This document shows positions 39,708 to 54,290 of a DNA stretch of 64,000 bases, piece by piece. The notes under the pieces were generated by a model that saw only the letters and a list, made by a program, of their open reading frames with translations, searched no databases and had not been told where the DNA came from. Location: NCBI GenBank assembly GCA_949152475.1, contig OX424566.1, positions 31,224,423 to 31,288,422 of the forward strand. The letters run 5' to 3'. The first letter of the stretch is position 1, and every line of letters starts with the position of its first letter. A program made the position numbers and the translations under genes. The DNA comes from Terebella lapidaria. Taxonomy: Eukaryota; Annelida; Polychaeta; Terebellida; Terebellidae.

Positions 39708-42700
39708 CTATTTTGGTGACAAGTCATACCGCACTATTCTTGTATCAGAGACATCCTTGTAATATTATGTAAAATAAATGAAATAGATGTGGAATTTATG
39801 AAGTTGAATTTTGGAATGCGTTATTAGAATAAACACATGGAAATATGATACATGTATTGTGCCAAAATTTTGACTATCAGGACTATATTGCTATGGGAAT
39901 AACTTATATTGTGTTAGAGAGACTCAACTGGAAATAGTTCACTGGTCGTTTAAATTTTGACATTTGATATATGAGATATTTGATCTACCAAACACCATTG
40001 TTGGAAAAACCTATAAAAATACTTCATGTCAGAAGTAACATCTGCATATTGCAAACTTTTGTATCTAAATTGCTTTAAAATGCTCACACTGTACAACATC
40101 TACAAAAGGATCTTGCATATTTGGTCATTTGAGAGTCTTGAACCATGCTTGCTAAGTATTCCTACTGACAACTCATAAACACGTATAAACATGCACGCTC
40201 GGGAATTCAATGCAAGAAACTGAGACCGCCTACCAAAGTATAATGACAATACGACCCTGTGGACATTGTGGCTCGCTCGTTAGGAAATGAACGGACGAAC
40301 CAAGGCATTGACGGACTGACACTCTTGGGGCCTGTTGGATGCAATGGCTGGACCATGGTCAGTGAACAACAGAGCTCAGAAATTCATCAGGCTCAACCAA
40401 GTGTGTCTTATAGTTCATACCAAAGGTCCGAACTTGGTGGCCGTTACGTCAGCCATACCTCCCCCCCCCCCCCCCCCCCACCTGCTCCCCCACTGCTCAT
40501 GAACCCCCCCCCCCCCCCCACCTGCTCCCCCACTGCTCATGAACAGTCATTATATAACTGTGCAAACGGTCTGCGCAAATGTAAATGATGTAATTGCGTG
40601 GATCATACTTTATTCCACGTAGCACACACATCAAATGCGTCTGTTTGGCGCTGGGATTACAGATTTAGGGTGGGGGCGGGGGGAGGATGTCTGCAATAAA
40701 CACGCAAATGTTAAATAACAGTGATTACAGCGACCCACAGAAAACGGCTGGGTGTTTCTGTTTGGTTGGGTGACAAGGTGATTCATGCAATACATGTATT
40801 TATGTAACCATAGTAACAGAGTGTTATGTCCCGTCATGCTTTCACTTCTCGATAAGACATAATGAATTTAGTGAAATTCTCCGAACACTGCAAAATTGAC
40901 AATGTTCATAAGAAAAAAATACACGTATATACCATTGATAAAGAAATTCCCAGTAAAATTGTGTATGCATCAGGAGACAAAACATTTGCTTGGAATATTT
41001 TCCCAGAGTCTACAAATCATGTGAAGATTTAGGGCTTAGAACAGATATGTTTTTGTTCTAACTGAATAACCAAATACTACATGACATAAATAAAAAAGGA
41101 TAAGAATAAAGACCGATTCCAAAACATTTTGCGTCTGAGCCCTCATGAATCCTGTTGACTTAGATTATCAAGTTACATGGGCGTGCATGAAATGAGATAT
41201 GCCTTTTGTTGCATGCCGTTTAATGGGAACAGGATATATTCTCATGCTTGTCATAATTCCAGGCCTTGACCTTTGACCTAATTGGGTCACAGTTGCCTAA
41301 CTTGACCCCTGAGGTCAAACAAAGCCAAACAATAACATGCCCAGACAATAATCCCATGGTGTTCCTGTTCCTTCCCCTCGGTTGACCCCGACCTAGCAAA
41401 CACTGCCCTGGCTAATATTTTCTGGTGTGAAAGCAAACATTGTGAATTGAAGGTTTTGCACCGAACTAAGGAGTTTGGGGACATCTGGGGAATTCGAATA
41501 ATTCAGTTATAGATAAATCAAATAACAGCAGTCATTGATTACAAAATTATGAGTTGGATTACTCGATAGAAAATACAAACTTTCATAAAAAGAAACTGTT
41601 GGTTACTGTAGTGACTTCCTCTAGAATGTACCATGGGGAACGTTTTGACTACATATACTGTGCCAGAAATGTAATTATTTCGTTTCAAAAGTTTACAAGG
41701 AACGAACTCAAGGAATGAAAATATTATTTGTGTCTTGTGAATATCATAGACATAGGTCTAGATGGGAAATTCCAGAAATTCCGAAGTACTTCAGAATGAC
41801 ATGTAGCTTGTACAAATGCAGACTCACTGTCTCTGATTACACATAAAATTACCCAGTGTTCATTCGAGCGCCATAAATGTTAAAATGTAGATATTCATCC
41901 AATATAAATATATCCCTTGTGGATTACTAATGAACACATGTATAGAACAATCTACAACATGGTTATTCATTCGGACATTGCCCTGTTACCTAGTTGTTAA
42001 GGGCAACCAATATTAGGCAAGGCACGTGCATTTTCTCCTTTGTACAACCGATCATCCAACTTTGCGATGACATGCATGCTATGGAGGATTACTGACCGCC
42101 TCCACCCATTTCATTGCTGGGAGATATTGAACAGTCCCCAATAATGGGAAGAATTCAAATGAGCCTGAGATCCATTCCAACACGCCACTGACCGCCGTGT
42201 ATGGGGCATCTAGTTGCCATCACAATACATGTACACATCATCGCACACCAGGCCTTGTGTCCATTGATCTCAAGCTCATAGAAATATTATCAAATAACTA
42301 CATGCAACTTAAGGTAGTTCGCTCCAAACAGTGAGGGGAGGGGGTCAAAGAATTTTTCAGAATAAATGACTGTATTAACAAAATCAGAACTTCAAAATGA
42401 TATATTTTATAGAGTAACTGATCAACATCCTAAAACTGAAATAAAAATATGGGTAAAAAAATGTGTAAAAATACCATAAATTAAATAATTTTAGGGAATG
42501 TATGTGATTTTTGATCGAGTATATCGAAGAAACCAGCACGGTGAACCCCCTATTTTCTTTTCGGTATTAGAATGCTGATCAATTACTGTATAAAATATGT
42601 TATTTTGAAGAGATAATATTCAAGATATAACTTAAATTTTGACTTTTCATTACCTCCCTGTTTGTAGCGGACTACGTTAAGTGGTGATGGAAGATTGAAA

Positions 42701-44035
42701 GAAATATTACTGTTTGTAATCATTGTAATAGTTGTAAGAATTTCGAACAAAATTATTGAGCTGAAAAAAATTCGTAAAGCAACCCATGACAGCCAAAAAT
42801 TTCCAATGCTTTCACGATGTGGTGATTGGCTACGATGGTCACTAGGTGACTCCATACTATACAAGATTCTCGGTGTGGCAGAAGGTATTACCCAGCGTCA
42901 GAAATAGCCACTTTGTGGCCACGTAACTCTAGGGGTATCCACAGGTCACAGTCTTGGCAGCCTGCCAGCAACACGGGACTGGTCATTAGGTGGGAGTGGG
43001 TCAGTGAGCCAAGTGTCATTGTCGCTGGGGTGGGGGGGGGGGGGGGGGGGGTTGGGAGCGGCATTGACGACATCAGTGACACATGTCTGACATTACCAAG
43101 CGACATTTGTGACAGGTCCATGGCCTGGTTATTTTAGTTTTGATAATTAAGAAAATGTTAATTGCTTTTTGCAAATGCTGTAAACAAAATAATTATAAAT
43201 GCATGTTTGAAACACTATAAATATGATCTATTTATTTATTCTGAAGATGTTGAGTTGCAATGGGTAAAATGTAAATTGTTTCTATTCTGATCACTGAAAA
43301 CACCATAATAACCTCTGTAGGATGGTTTCTGTATAATTATGCAAATATCGTGCACTTTTCTGCATGAAATCTAATCAGATAACAGACGTTATCTTTTATC
43401 TCATATCTGCAAATTGCTAAATTGATTAAGAAATCAGTTTTAAAATTTAATGTTGGTTGATTAGTCCAAAATGATCACTTTGTTCTTAAATGTTATAGAA
43501 TTAAGTTTATCTGATTATCAAGTCTACTCTTTCAACACAAGTGGGTTCACTTCTACCGTACAGATATTTTAGTGGGCGTGTATTTATTGTATTGTCCCGG
43601 CTTGCGGTTGTCATCGGTGGGGGTCGAAAAGTATGGACATTAAAAAGCCATTGAATGAATAAGAGTCATTGCTTGATGTGGAACTAATATCCCAGCCTTA
43701 AAATGCAGGCCTTATATTTTACTAAGGAAAAGTTGTCAATGTGAATTTAAGTGTTCACCTATGATCAGCTTTATCGCACACTTTACAATATCATACGTTA
43801 AACAGCTAAAGATCAAAGAGTTAGTAACAATACCCGTGTTATTCTGATTTATTGTTCCACCAAATGCTGAAATACAGCCACATGCCTGTAAAGTCTGACA
43901 TACTAGTGCAAACTGGAATGTCATGAATATATCATTGGGTGACGTCTTGTACGGGTGACACCCTTTCAGTGCTGATTGTACAAAGATGATTTTATGACAT
44001 CCATCTGAATTTCTGATAAAAAAAAATATGGTATA
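39708..44035. other. Gene-poor DNA
   Basis: No supportable gene. It holds a C-run tandem repeat (40461-40545), a 20-bp G run (43032-43051) and an octamer-like ATGCAAAT at about 43338. Frames at 40259-40588 and 42583-42907 look like chance. Confidence 0.5.
40461..40545. repeat. Two-copy tandem repeat with long C runs
   Basis: A unit of 16-19 C followed by ACCTGCTCCCCCACTGCTCA and TGAA occurs twice. The second copy is shorter in its C run (40504-40519). It produces a false polyproline frame. Confidence 0.85.
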
Positions 44036-44243
44036 CTGTAAAACTACTAATTTTGGCGGACGATTTATTTTGCGGATTTGGCGGTAGAGGAAAAACCGCC
44101 AAATTAAATCGTCCGCCAAATTAACTAGATATATGTTAGGAAATATGGCTGGTTTTAAAACTACCAAATTAAATCTCCGCCAAATAGCGTGAGGCTCAAA
44201 ACCGCCAAATTTAATAGCCGCCAAATCTTTGGTCTTTTTACAG
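44036..44243. mobile_element. 208-bp MITE with TA target duplication
   Basis: Ends are CTGTAAAA...TTTTACAG flanked by TA on both sides. The interior is built of repeated, alternately oriented GGCGG/CCGCCAAATTAAAT motifs, so several internal hairpins are possible. There is no coding capacity. TA flanks are typical of Tc1/mariner-type non-autonomous elements. Confidence 0.8.
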
Positions 44244-45399
44244 TATGTGATATATTGTATTTCTTTCAGTACAGTATGTGCAGTAAGCATCATACAGATA
44301 TTGAACATTTAGAGATTTTTTTTTTCCAATACAGACATACTGTACGAAAGGTCAAAACTAATATCATTTGAAAGTCACTTTGACCAGTTTTGCTTATGTA
44401 ATAAATTTGATGTTGTGCCATACTTCATTGCCATACAGTTATGCAGAATTATATGAAGTGTTCAAATATTGATTATATTCTCGAAGTAAGCCATTATATA
44501 TTGTGCATAACTTATGATCAATACAGTGGAGACACGTGCCGGCCTGCGAATGAGATTTGGTCACTGACCAGCAGGCCTCGTTCGATGAGCTGATTGAGTA
44601 ATGTCCGACAGATCGTTTATTTATAGACAAACACTGTGTGTGAGGCAGGGGCTGTGTGGTCAATATAATACCCCCATACCCACACAAGCGCATGGATAGT
44701 CACATTCTACTTGGCGGATACCACTGTATTGCTCACTCACTAAGAGCCTGGATATTATACATTTTCAATAAGCCGTTGTGGAGGCTTGCCAAAACATGCG
44801 CGCAATACTCCATCAAAATCGCAGGCAACCGTGGACAGACTAACTCTTGACCAGTCTTGTGCTGTGGACCAGTCGTAAAAAAACCAGTGGTGGAATTACT
44901 GACCACTGCCTTACAATTACATGCCCACTGCCCAGGCTGGTGAGAACAGACAGCGAGAGAGAGAGACACCCACGAGATTCATTCTCATGTCTTCATTTCG
45001 CTGATGCATTTGCAACGATTCAGTCGATACCCGGCATGCCAGCATGTCTCGGTCAGTCTGCTGGTGTCCGTCTGTAGGTCATTGACATCGGCCACTGCTC
45101 CGGTAAACTTTTCAACCCTGGCAGGGACTGGCCACTAGGTAGCGCCACCTCCTCTAGCCGAGCCTCTAGCTGTATTGATGAGGCCAGTTTATCTACTGGC
45201 CATTGACTGGCCATACTCGTCCACAGAGCATTGCCTCCAGCCAGCCAGCAAAACCAGCCAGAACTTGCTGTCCAGTTAGTGCGAGGTGGACCGCCAGACA
45301 CTGCCAGGCACAGTGGATATATAATACTCTCTAGTCTATACAATAATAATGTTGGTCCTGCCATGCTTGACTTGTCATCCCCTGTCACATGATCACTGA
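44244..45399. other. Noncoding DNA upstream of the 46.7-kb gene
   Basis: GC content rises from about 44.9 kb. Several long frames on both strands (for example 45053-45388) lack motifs and look like chance in GC-richer sequence. Confidence 0.45.
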
Positions 45400-46720
45400 G
45401 TGAGGGGCGGCCTCACCGTCCACAATTGGAACTTTTGCTGACCATGCGACTATGCTTGTGACAGCGCATAAACACAGGAGGACGTTGTAGTGAGCACAGC
45501 TATTCAGCAGGCCGGCTTCGCTGTATTTGTGGAATTCAAGCAATTTGATACAAGCGACATTTTTGCCGGCGACATCTACTGGATAGTTTTCTACTGTGTG
45601 AATTTGACGCTTTTTTATGACGTTAATTCGCCGTTAGCAGATGTTGCAACAGGATCCCACCAGAAAGTGACATTTGAGAGGGAGCCGTGGGATGTTTTCT
45701 GTTTTGTTAATGATTGCTTGGATTTCTATATAATTATAGGCACATCTAATTGGATGTTTTTTGGCGTCCTGCAAGCGAGTGTGGATTGAGGATATTATTC
45801 CCAAAAGCCTTTGGGAAACTGGAGGTTTCTATCGTGTTTATATGAATGTCATCGCTGTTTCATTTCGTCATTGGATAGAAGAAGAAAAAAAGTCGAGCAT
45901 ACAAACATAACACTGTCAAGGCGCAAATCTTTCATTGCTTTTTGGACTCGAGTAGGAATATATGCGGCGTGGTTATTGTTATTACTAGCTAATAGCTCCA
46001 AAAATATCTGACAAAAAGTGCTTAACTAGATGAGTTGCGCTCACTAAGTGCAGAGTGTTTCTCAGAAGTTTGCCATATCAGCGCGATGAGTTCCGTCTAA
46101 CCACATCGCACTTCAACAAGACATCGTGAGGAGTCAAGTGTGTGTGAGTGACATCTAAGGTTATCACTGCGTGTAGTAAACACTGCTATCTTGGACAACA
46201 ACTTGTGTTCGTTCACTTTTGTGACTGCACTTGCGAAAAAAGGAAAACATTACAACGTACTATGGTAGCACGTGGTTAGCAAAACATCGCTCGATCGGAA
46301 CACGATTTAAATTTGTGTTCCGGGAAGCTAATGACGCTATGTTTACTACCGTTATACAACTACTAAGCATTGTGCTGTACCGTGGGCTGACATTACGCTG
46401 ATTCTACAGCAAAAAACACCCACAGAACAACCCTTATCTGACTGATTGCAATTGCATCTTGTACGTCACCCATTTGTACGCCTGAAATGTCGGACAGAGC
46501 AGGATATCAACGCTATGTGGACAACATCATCGCCCAGTCAACAACACACACTGTTTGCTACGTGACATAGAACTTTTGGATCATCATATTTAAAGTTGTG
46601 TTGCTGAACCAGTTGTCAATTCGATAAAAGCACTTTCGGTAGAGAAAATCACATACAATCCCCAAGGATACAGGACGTACCAGCTAGTTGCTAGGATACA
46701 GCCCCTGTTGCTAGGATACA
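45400..46720 (+). promoter_or_regulatory. Probable promoter and 5' leader of the 46.7-kb gene
   Basis: The block is richer in CG than the surroundings. It has a GC box (GGGGCGG at about 45403) and leads without a splice acceptor I can identify to the ATG at 46721. The transcription start cannot be placed. Confidence 0.35.
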
Positions 46721-46868
46721 ATGGACGGATCTCTCCCTGCGGGTATCGTCGGTTTGGACCCGATGGGGTTCCCGAGTTTGACGGCCGTCGACGCCGTCAG
46801 CAACGGACACGCACAGGACGTGTACTGCGTGTCAACCACCGACCACTTCCCATATGTTGACTTCGGGG
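46721..46868 (+). CDS. First coding exon of an unidentified gene
   Basis: ATG in good context (GATACAATGG) opens a frame MDGSLPAGIVGLDPMGFPSL...CVSTTDHFPYVDFG. It ends at a strong donor, GGGG|GTGAGT, in phase 1, 148 bp. Third positions are strongly C/G and the segment is much more GC-rich than its surroundings, as expected of real coding DNA. The residues are Gly/Asp/Ser/Pro-rich with no signal peptide, like the disordered N-terminus of a nuclear or signalling protein, but the family is not recognised. No continuing exon was found in the next 17 kb, so the first intron is probably long. Confidence 0.7.
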
Positions 46869-49800
46869 GTGAGTAGTGTTGTCATGGCAACTGATCCAAG
46901 TGGTAGTACACACTTGAAAAGGGGTTTTTGAAAGAGGATTTTGAATGAGTTGCAACAAAATTTTCTGGAAGTTTTCTGGACTTCATTTGACTAGGTTATG
47001 GATGATACTGAGTAATTATGATTTTTTCACCGGTATATGAAGAAAAAGTTTTTCGAAAGTTACTGCAAAAAATATTTGTCATATGAAATCTGGTTAAAAC
47101 AGCATTGTTATGAACATAAATGCAAAACAAAAATGTGGGCTATGGTAAAGCCCAGCAGTATTTCACTCAGTAAATGACTAACCCAGGAATTGACATAGTT
47201 ATAATCAAAATTAACCATCGCTAATTGCATATCACAGTGTTTGATAACAGTCACCGCAGAAAATTGTAGGCGTTGGAGTGGTGAGAAAAGGGATCAGCCT
47301 TGTCGGAACTATATTGTTTCTGATTTGTACATGTATTCACCAGCATGGCATGTTTCAAATGTATTTAACAGCTTTTGATCAAGTTATCAGATGAGGCTCT
47401 GATTCTTTGAAAACAGATCGATGCGATGCGAAGACTCACTAATTAGTGGAAGAGCGACTGATTAGTCCTCGTGGTGTGCCTGTATCATAGGAGGCTAGTT
47501 AACCAACTCACTAATTAATTCAAACCTGTTTAGTTTCAGCGGTTTATCAGCGGAATGAATTCTACAGATCTTTCTTTTACATAGGCCTAGTCTGAAATGT
47601 GGTGTATTCCCGGAGGCTCCCACCTGCTTTATCACCGAGCCCCCCCCCCCCCCCCCTCCCACCCCCCATAGCAGCACCAGGTCTCTACTTGTCTATGAAT
47701 AATTAACTCCCAAGCTCATTAGCAATGGCTGGTCAGCTAATGTCATTTGCTGGTCAGTGATTATATTTACAAATGTATACACAACCAATCAATCCGTAGT
47801 ACATTAATGAGTATCACACCATCATGATGATATTGTATATAATGATGTGATATAATGATGGAAACTGTTGTAATTCACCCTTTGGTGAACTTTTATCTTG
47901 ATTCCATGCCAGCCACTATACTTACCATCATGAAAATTTAACCGACAAGTGACATTTAATTACCTTTCAGTATAACTTTTGTAAGTTATCACACGATATC
48001 ATCCACTCCCCCCTCCCCCCTCCCCTTCCTCAGTAGTTTGACCTATATTCTTTTATACCTGTATTGACTACAATCATTCACCCTACCCCCCCCCCCCCTT
48101 CCCATACCTATGCAATAGTATACATGCATCAATACACAACAGACTGACCCACTGACCATCAAGGGACCAGGAGATGAAAAAAAAGGAGGGGGGGGGGGTG
48201 GGGGTTGGTGGTGGTCATGAATATTGAATGTGCTCCAGATTGTGAAGTGTTTATATCACATTTTGAGTATCGTCTGGCTCAGAATCCTCTAAATACAAGT
48301 ATTTCCAACTGTATTGCTCAAAATAAAAATTTTAATTTGATTAAATTCATTTCATTTACAAAATGGATGATGACCGTGCTAACTACTTGGTTAGGTGGAT
48401 TGTTTCTGTAATGTCCCGTGTATATTAGCCTACTCTGCACTCATAATCGGGTGGCCTGATTTAAATGAACTGAAATATAATTGTACCGATAACTGGATGA
48501 TGTGAAAAAAAAGTTGAAACATTTTTTATTTACCCTCGATTAATTTTCCCAACAAGTTTATTTATTTTTGCTGTACTGTGATATAACGCTGAGACAAAGA
48601 CCTGATGGGTACGACAGAGGACATCTCATGCACTCGGTGACCTCCGAGTTGTTCGTATTTATGGTTGTGATTTCTCATCGATTAGTTTGGGCGGTTGTTC
48701 GAGTGAAAAATATCGTCCTCCTTTCCAAAACTGTCACCCGAATTTGGGCACCGCTCATCAACTCAGCTTTTATGTTGACATCTTGTGTTGACATCTGTCG
48801 AACATTACTGGACGATTCTGGTTTTGTAGATTGAATTATCCTGAGTACAGCTTTATACGCTTTGAGAGCAGTAAATATTATGAACTCTTTCTGGTGCCTA
48901 TTAATGAAACAATTGAAAAAGTCAAATTGGACACTTGACATTTCATTCAGTGTCAAATTTGAATGGGTAGGTTATATTTTGGGGGCATTTGGGATCGAGC
49001 AAGACCAGAAAATATGAACATGATGAAGTTCCAATTAGTAATATCGGGATGACAAATGACTCCGTAAAATGACCTTTTCAACTTCTGATCTCACGTGGGC
49101 AGTTTTCTATGTTGGAACAGATGTGAAATATCAAAGAACCAATTTGTGAAAACTACACAAAAACTAGTTTCAATTGTCAAGGACAGATACTTTCCAAACA
49201 ACATCCCCCCTCCCCCCCCCACCTTCTTGATTTTGCTCCAATAAATCTCCTATCCTATACAGTATTATACACCCACCTATCTAGCTATGAACTTTATCGC
49301 TAGTCTTTTTTCTATCATTTCCTGTGCAAATATTCCACTATCTAAATTGTTTTTTGTGTGAACAAACCCCAAACTAAACTGACATTTGGAAATTTACTTG
49401 AGTGATAATAGCATTTGACAGGTTTACCATTTGACAGGTTTACCACACCTCAAACTAAACTTGTGACAAGGACTAACTCATATTATACTAAATAAATATT
49501 TGCTCGAAGGACACAGTGTCAATGACATGATGGTTTGAAATGTGGCTATCCTGTTCAAGTTTGGGTCCAATTTGATGGAACAAATTTCTGAGACCCCCCT
49601 CCAAAAACATGAGCTCTGAAATAAGACCTTCTCTTCCTTCTTAGCTCAGATCAAGAATTATAGAGCATTTGAAGGAGTTTGCACTGAATTTGGACAAATG
49701 ATGAGCTCCTGATTTCCTGGCTGAATGAAATTTAAGTTTATAGCCCTAAACTTCATAATCACTAATAATTTGATATTATAACCAATGCAGGCAATTTGAG

Positions 49801-52800
49801 GTTGTGGTATGTACATAAATTTGTTCCAATACAAATATATGCAATATTACCTTTAAATAATGATCTATTAAAACTAATCTGCTGGATGAGTCACAGTAAT
49901 GACAATCTGTTACATGTAATTCTACCAGCTTGGAAGATTGGCCATTGAACCTCATGAACATGTTGGCATCTTTGCTTTGTTCAGTTGCTTCACCAAGAAG
50001 ATTTCTTTGTGGGTGGTGGGTGTGGGTGTTGGGGGAGGTGGGGGGGAGGGGGGGGGTTTGAAGACAGGAAGAAGTAAGGTGATTGGTTACATTTGAGGTT
50101 GATTAATTTCAAGAGTCGAATCTTGAAGTCCATTCAGCGTGGGGTTGTTGTACAATATTAGGTACATTTTCTGATCTAATCAATTTCACTTGGAATACGT
50201 TTCATTTCCAGGTTTGCCTCGGAATGATTGTTGAACCCGATGACCCTAATTCTGCAAAAACTCGTTCATTACAGGGTCAACTAGTGCGCGATTAACAGGA
50301 AAAATTGTTTCCCAAAATACCCGCCCTGGGCTGTGGTACATGCACACAACACTGGCAAGAAAATAAGGTGTTGACAAAAAAAATTCGAGCTGATTTAATG
50401 ATGATTATATATGGAAACTGGATGAATTATACCTTGCCTTATATGGACAAATGAACACTGCTATCAACCATATTTACAGGAATAACCGTCATTTCATGTA
50501 TTATGCATATACATGGAAAAAAATCAGCACTGATAATGCTGATCGAGATAACAGTTCGGTCATGTGAGTGCAAAGTATCAGTGCTTCAGTTTACATGTAT
50601 CTTGATATCAGATATACGATTCTGGTCAATATCATTCCAGCGCTAACCGACCCACCCAATTTTGTAACATGGATCGAGAAAAATTATCGCTTGTATTGCA
50701 TCCAATTACACAATATCTTGCAAGTATGGCTGCCATTTGTTTACTAGCCAGGTCCAACGTATTAATTAGTTTGTGATCTATGGCTTGCCGACTGATCAAG
50801 GGCAACCAAAACCAATCGAGAGACCTTGATTTGAGCGAGAAATCAGCAGCAAAGAGAAAGAATATTGCTTTTCAGTTACCCGTGTATCCACTGGCGTAAA
50901 TGCACTGCTCTTGAATTTCACAGTGGCCAAACATACGGAAGACTGTGTTTATGGTTCATACTGCACTTATTGACCTCTGTGTACTCGGTGAACCCTGACT
51001 CCTCACTCATCACCGATTTACGATTGCACAAAAGACTGGTAATGTGAATTCAATATTTCTGTCAATATTTCTTTCCTTCCACAAACTGATGGTTAAGCGG
51101 TGATTACTTTTTCAACAGAAGGGCTTTGCCAGTAGCCCAGATAAATTCTTAGTACATAATATTATCACCCTCATTGAACACGGTGATTTCAAGTGTCTAT
51201 GAAAAAGATAGAGTTTCAAAGAATTTCTTGTTTGATGTGTATATACATCAATTATATACCAAACACGATTTATGGTTCATAAAGTAAGTGTATCAAATTG
51301 TTGTTTTGACTCATCTAAAACAGACACCTGAAGTTCCTTGTGGCCAAATTGCTCGAAACACCATGATTCAACAATTACTTCACATGGTTGCATTATGATA
51401 CAGTATTTCCCTGAGTTTTATCAGCAGTCAATAGGTGGCAGCACCTGAGTTTGAAAAGGGACCATTGTACAAAAAAAAAAGGTCTAATCACACACACAAA
51501 ATATACTAATTTCAGATCCGTAATAAATCAGTGTTATGCCCATAGTTTCTTTCAACAGCCAAACAAATTTGTTGTAACCGCACAATGTGGCGTGGCACAA
51601 GATGTGACCTAGTTCCGTAGTTTGTTTTGCTGATAGTTTGTGCAAATAATCGACAACATAGCCTTGTTTTACGTTTGGCCAGGGTTTCTAATCCCCTGGT
51701 AATCCATGGCCTATATTCACGAAAGTGTGGCGGCCTGGTGACACTACTGGTCTGGGGGACAGACTGAAATTTTTTTTTGATAAATATTGTTTCATAGGAA
51801 CATCGTGAGCATGACTTTTTCTTTCAAAACACATAATATTAATGCCATGAATAAAATGCAGACGTTATTAATTTCGATTCAAATGTACTTGCACTGCCTG
51901 TTGATTTCAACATTATCATGTTGGTATTTTGCATGCGTCAGATAATTGAATCCTTCAACACCCCCCCCCCCCCCACCTCTGCCCCCTCCCGCTCACACAG
52001 GTTGTGTGTATGACATATGAAATACATGTACATTGAAAAAATATCAAAATGCAGTCAATGTTGATAGTTTTAGGTGATAAATTATTGCGAATATAATAAA
52101 ACTGTTGTAGTGTCGAGGCACCCATAACTAAAGCCAGCTGGTGTGCAATGTATGGTTCATTGATAAATGTCCCAGGTCTGCTGAGCTAATGTCATGACTC
52201 TGTCTCGGCCTCAGCCAGGGTGGCAGAAATTCTTGAAATAATTGACTAGGATGGGATGAGCAATAGATGTAGACAGCGGGTCGTACCAGTTTATAAAAAG
52301 TGGTACAAAAGATGAATAAATAGTTGATGCATGAGAGATCGGAAAAACCCATGTAAAGTTACATATAAATAATTAATCATGCAACTTTTTTTCTAGCCGA
52401 ACAAGTGACTTTCTGTGGCCGCAAAATAGGTGACAGTGTTTTTGCAACAAAATAAAACTGAACCATTTAAAACTGGAAGCAGAATTAAATGTGTGGGGCA
52501 GATCTTGTTAGGTATATTTTTAGCTATTTGTCAGTTATTCATATCACTAGCTTCTATTTGGACAGCACGTTTTTACCAACTCTAATACCATGTAAAAACA
52601 TGTTGTGTTTGGCCATTCTGGTTCATTTAAGGTTGCAAATGGAATGCCTTGTAAATTGAAAAGAAGATTTGTCGTGGAAACTTTTTCATCCTCCCATAAA
52701 TACAATAAAGAAGGTGTTTTTATTGGAGATTTATGTTGATTTATGGACGAGCAAGCCAAACATGCTTTTAGTATTTTTTTCGCCTGTTGAATTTTTGTCG

Positions 52801-53342
52801 AAGCTGCTCGGCCAGGATGAAATCATCATGATTGTTAACTTTATGGAGACTTTATACCATGTTTTAAGGACCTCAGCATCTCCAGTTTGGTGACTTATTC
52901 TTGAACAGGTCGTGACTCATAGCTGTAAAAATACATTGATGTTTGCCCAAGTTCTTTTCGGAATTACTGTCATATATTGCAAGCTTCCGCCTCAAGTGTT
53001 ATCTTTGAAAGAACTCTTAGCAGACACTTGCAACATGCAATAATGAGCTTGCAGTAAAATATATATGTCTGAGCGTGATTTTCATGGCAATACCTCATTG
53101 ACAAGCTCGAATAAACATAATTAAGTGGAAAAGAAACATAAGGAACAATACTGGAAATATCACCCGATTACATTCTTATGTTTTTTTGTTGTAAAAACTG
53201 ACTACTTCTTTTAGCCAGTGTTAGCCTGACTACTGCCTGCACATTACATTTATTATACTTGGCCTGACATCATCATAACTGGTTATTACAAGTATTCAAC
53301 TAAATAATTGCTGTTGCATGTGTTCAGAATTTATTAGGCAGC

Positions 53343-53478
53343 CGGCTGATAACCAGTCATCACATTTGCTTGGCCTGATGACTGGTCATCTTGTATCTTT
53401 TTTGTTTGGTCTGATGACTGGTCATCCTGTTTGTTTAGCCTGATGACTGGTCATTATGTTTGTTTGGCCTGATAACCA
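53343..53478. repeat. Short minisatellite, unit about 29 bp
   Basis: About four imperfect copies of GTTTGGCCTGATGACTGGTC followed by AT and a T-rich spacer. The outer units are degraded (GATAACCAG forms). No frame. Confidence 0.8.
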
Positions 53479-54253
53479 ATATTTGGTCTGTACCTGTAGC
53501 AAGCACCTGCTGCCTCTAGAGATCAGGTAGATACCTGTTCATCCTCGTCCCTAGTCTTCACAAGCCTGAGATATCAGCTTGGTTTGATTGTGATTTACTT
53601 GCACAATGTAAAGGTTATCAAGCTAATGATGAACATAGCATGTGGGTGGGGTGAGGGGAGGGGGGGGCTTTGTATTTGGTTATTGGAAAAGTACCAATCC
53701 TTTCCCAAACTGACCAAACATCTATTGTGGTCTATTATTTCCAGTTCTTATTCTGCCCAGTGCACATGACGGCACCATGCCTCCTCCCCCCCCCCCCCCA
53801 CCGAATAGTTACCCCCCACCAAATAGTTACCCAATATGCAAATGAGCTCAGTCACTTTGTTTGCAGTTTGGGTGAGCGGCGGCCAGCCAATCAACATGCA
53901 AACATTGTAAAACTGTCAGTGTTCATGCCCTAAATTACACAAATTAGTTCCTGTATCATAATTAGTTGTTTTTTGGTCAATTTCAGTGCACTTTGTCATA
54001 GTTCAGAATCGCACCATCTTAGTAATATTCCATTTTGGAACAGGTTTCATTCAAATTTCACAAATTGCTCAAAATTAGCAAATATATTACACCCAGGAAT
54101 TTTTGCGATCTTACAGTGAACTGGATGGACACTATTGGCTCACAGTAACTGGACATTACACATTGGCTAGTGTAGGATAGGGTGGGGCAGAGTGGGTCCC
54201 TTGTGTATTGTGGAACATGGACTTGGCCAGGCCCTGTTGTTGATCAGTGATAA

Positions 54254-54290
54254 CAGAAATACATAAGAGAGACTCTCTTATGTATTTCTG
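54254..54290. repeat. Perfect 37-bp palindrome
   Basis: CAGAAATACATAAGAGAG, one A, then its exact reverse complement. Half of it recurs at about 30166-30183 (CTCTCTTATGTATTTCTG), and a related imperfect hairpin lies at about 60766-60801. It appears to be a small palindromic repeat family. Confidence 0.85.

Noticed and set aside
40259-40588. Frame with polyproline stretches
   Set aside because: The prolines come from two long C runs in a tandem repeat, and no splice or domain evidence supports it.
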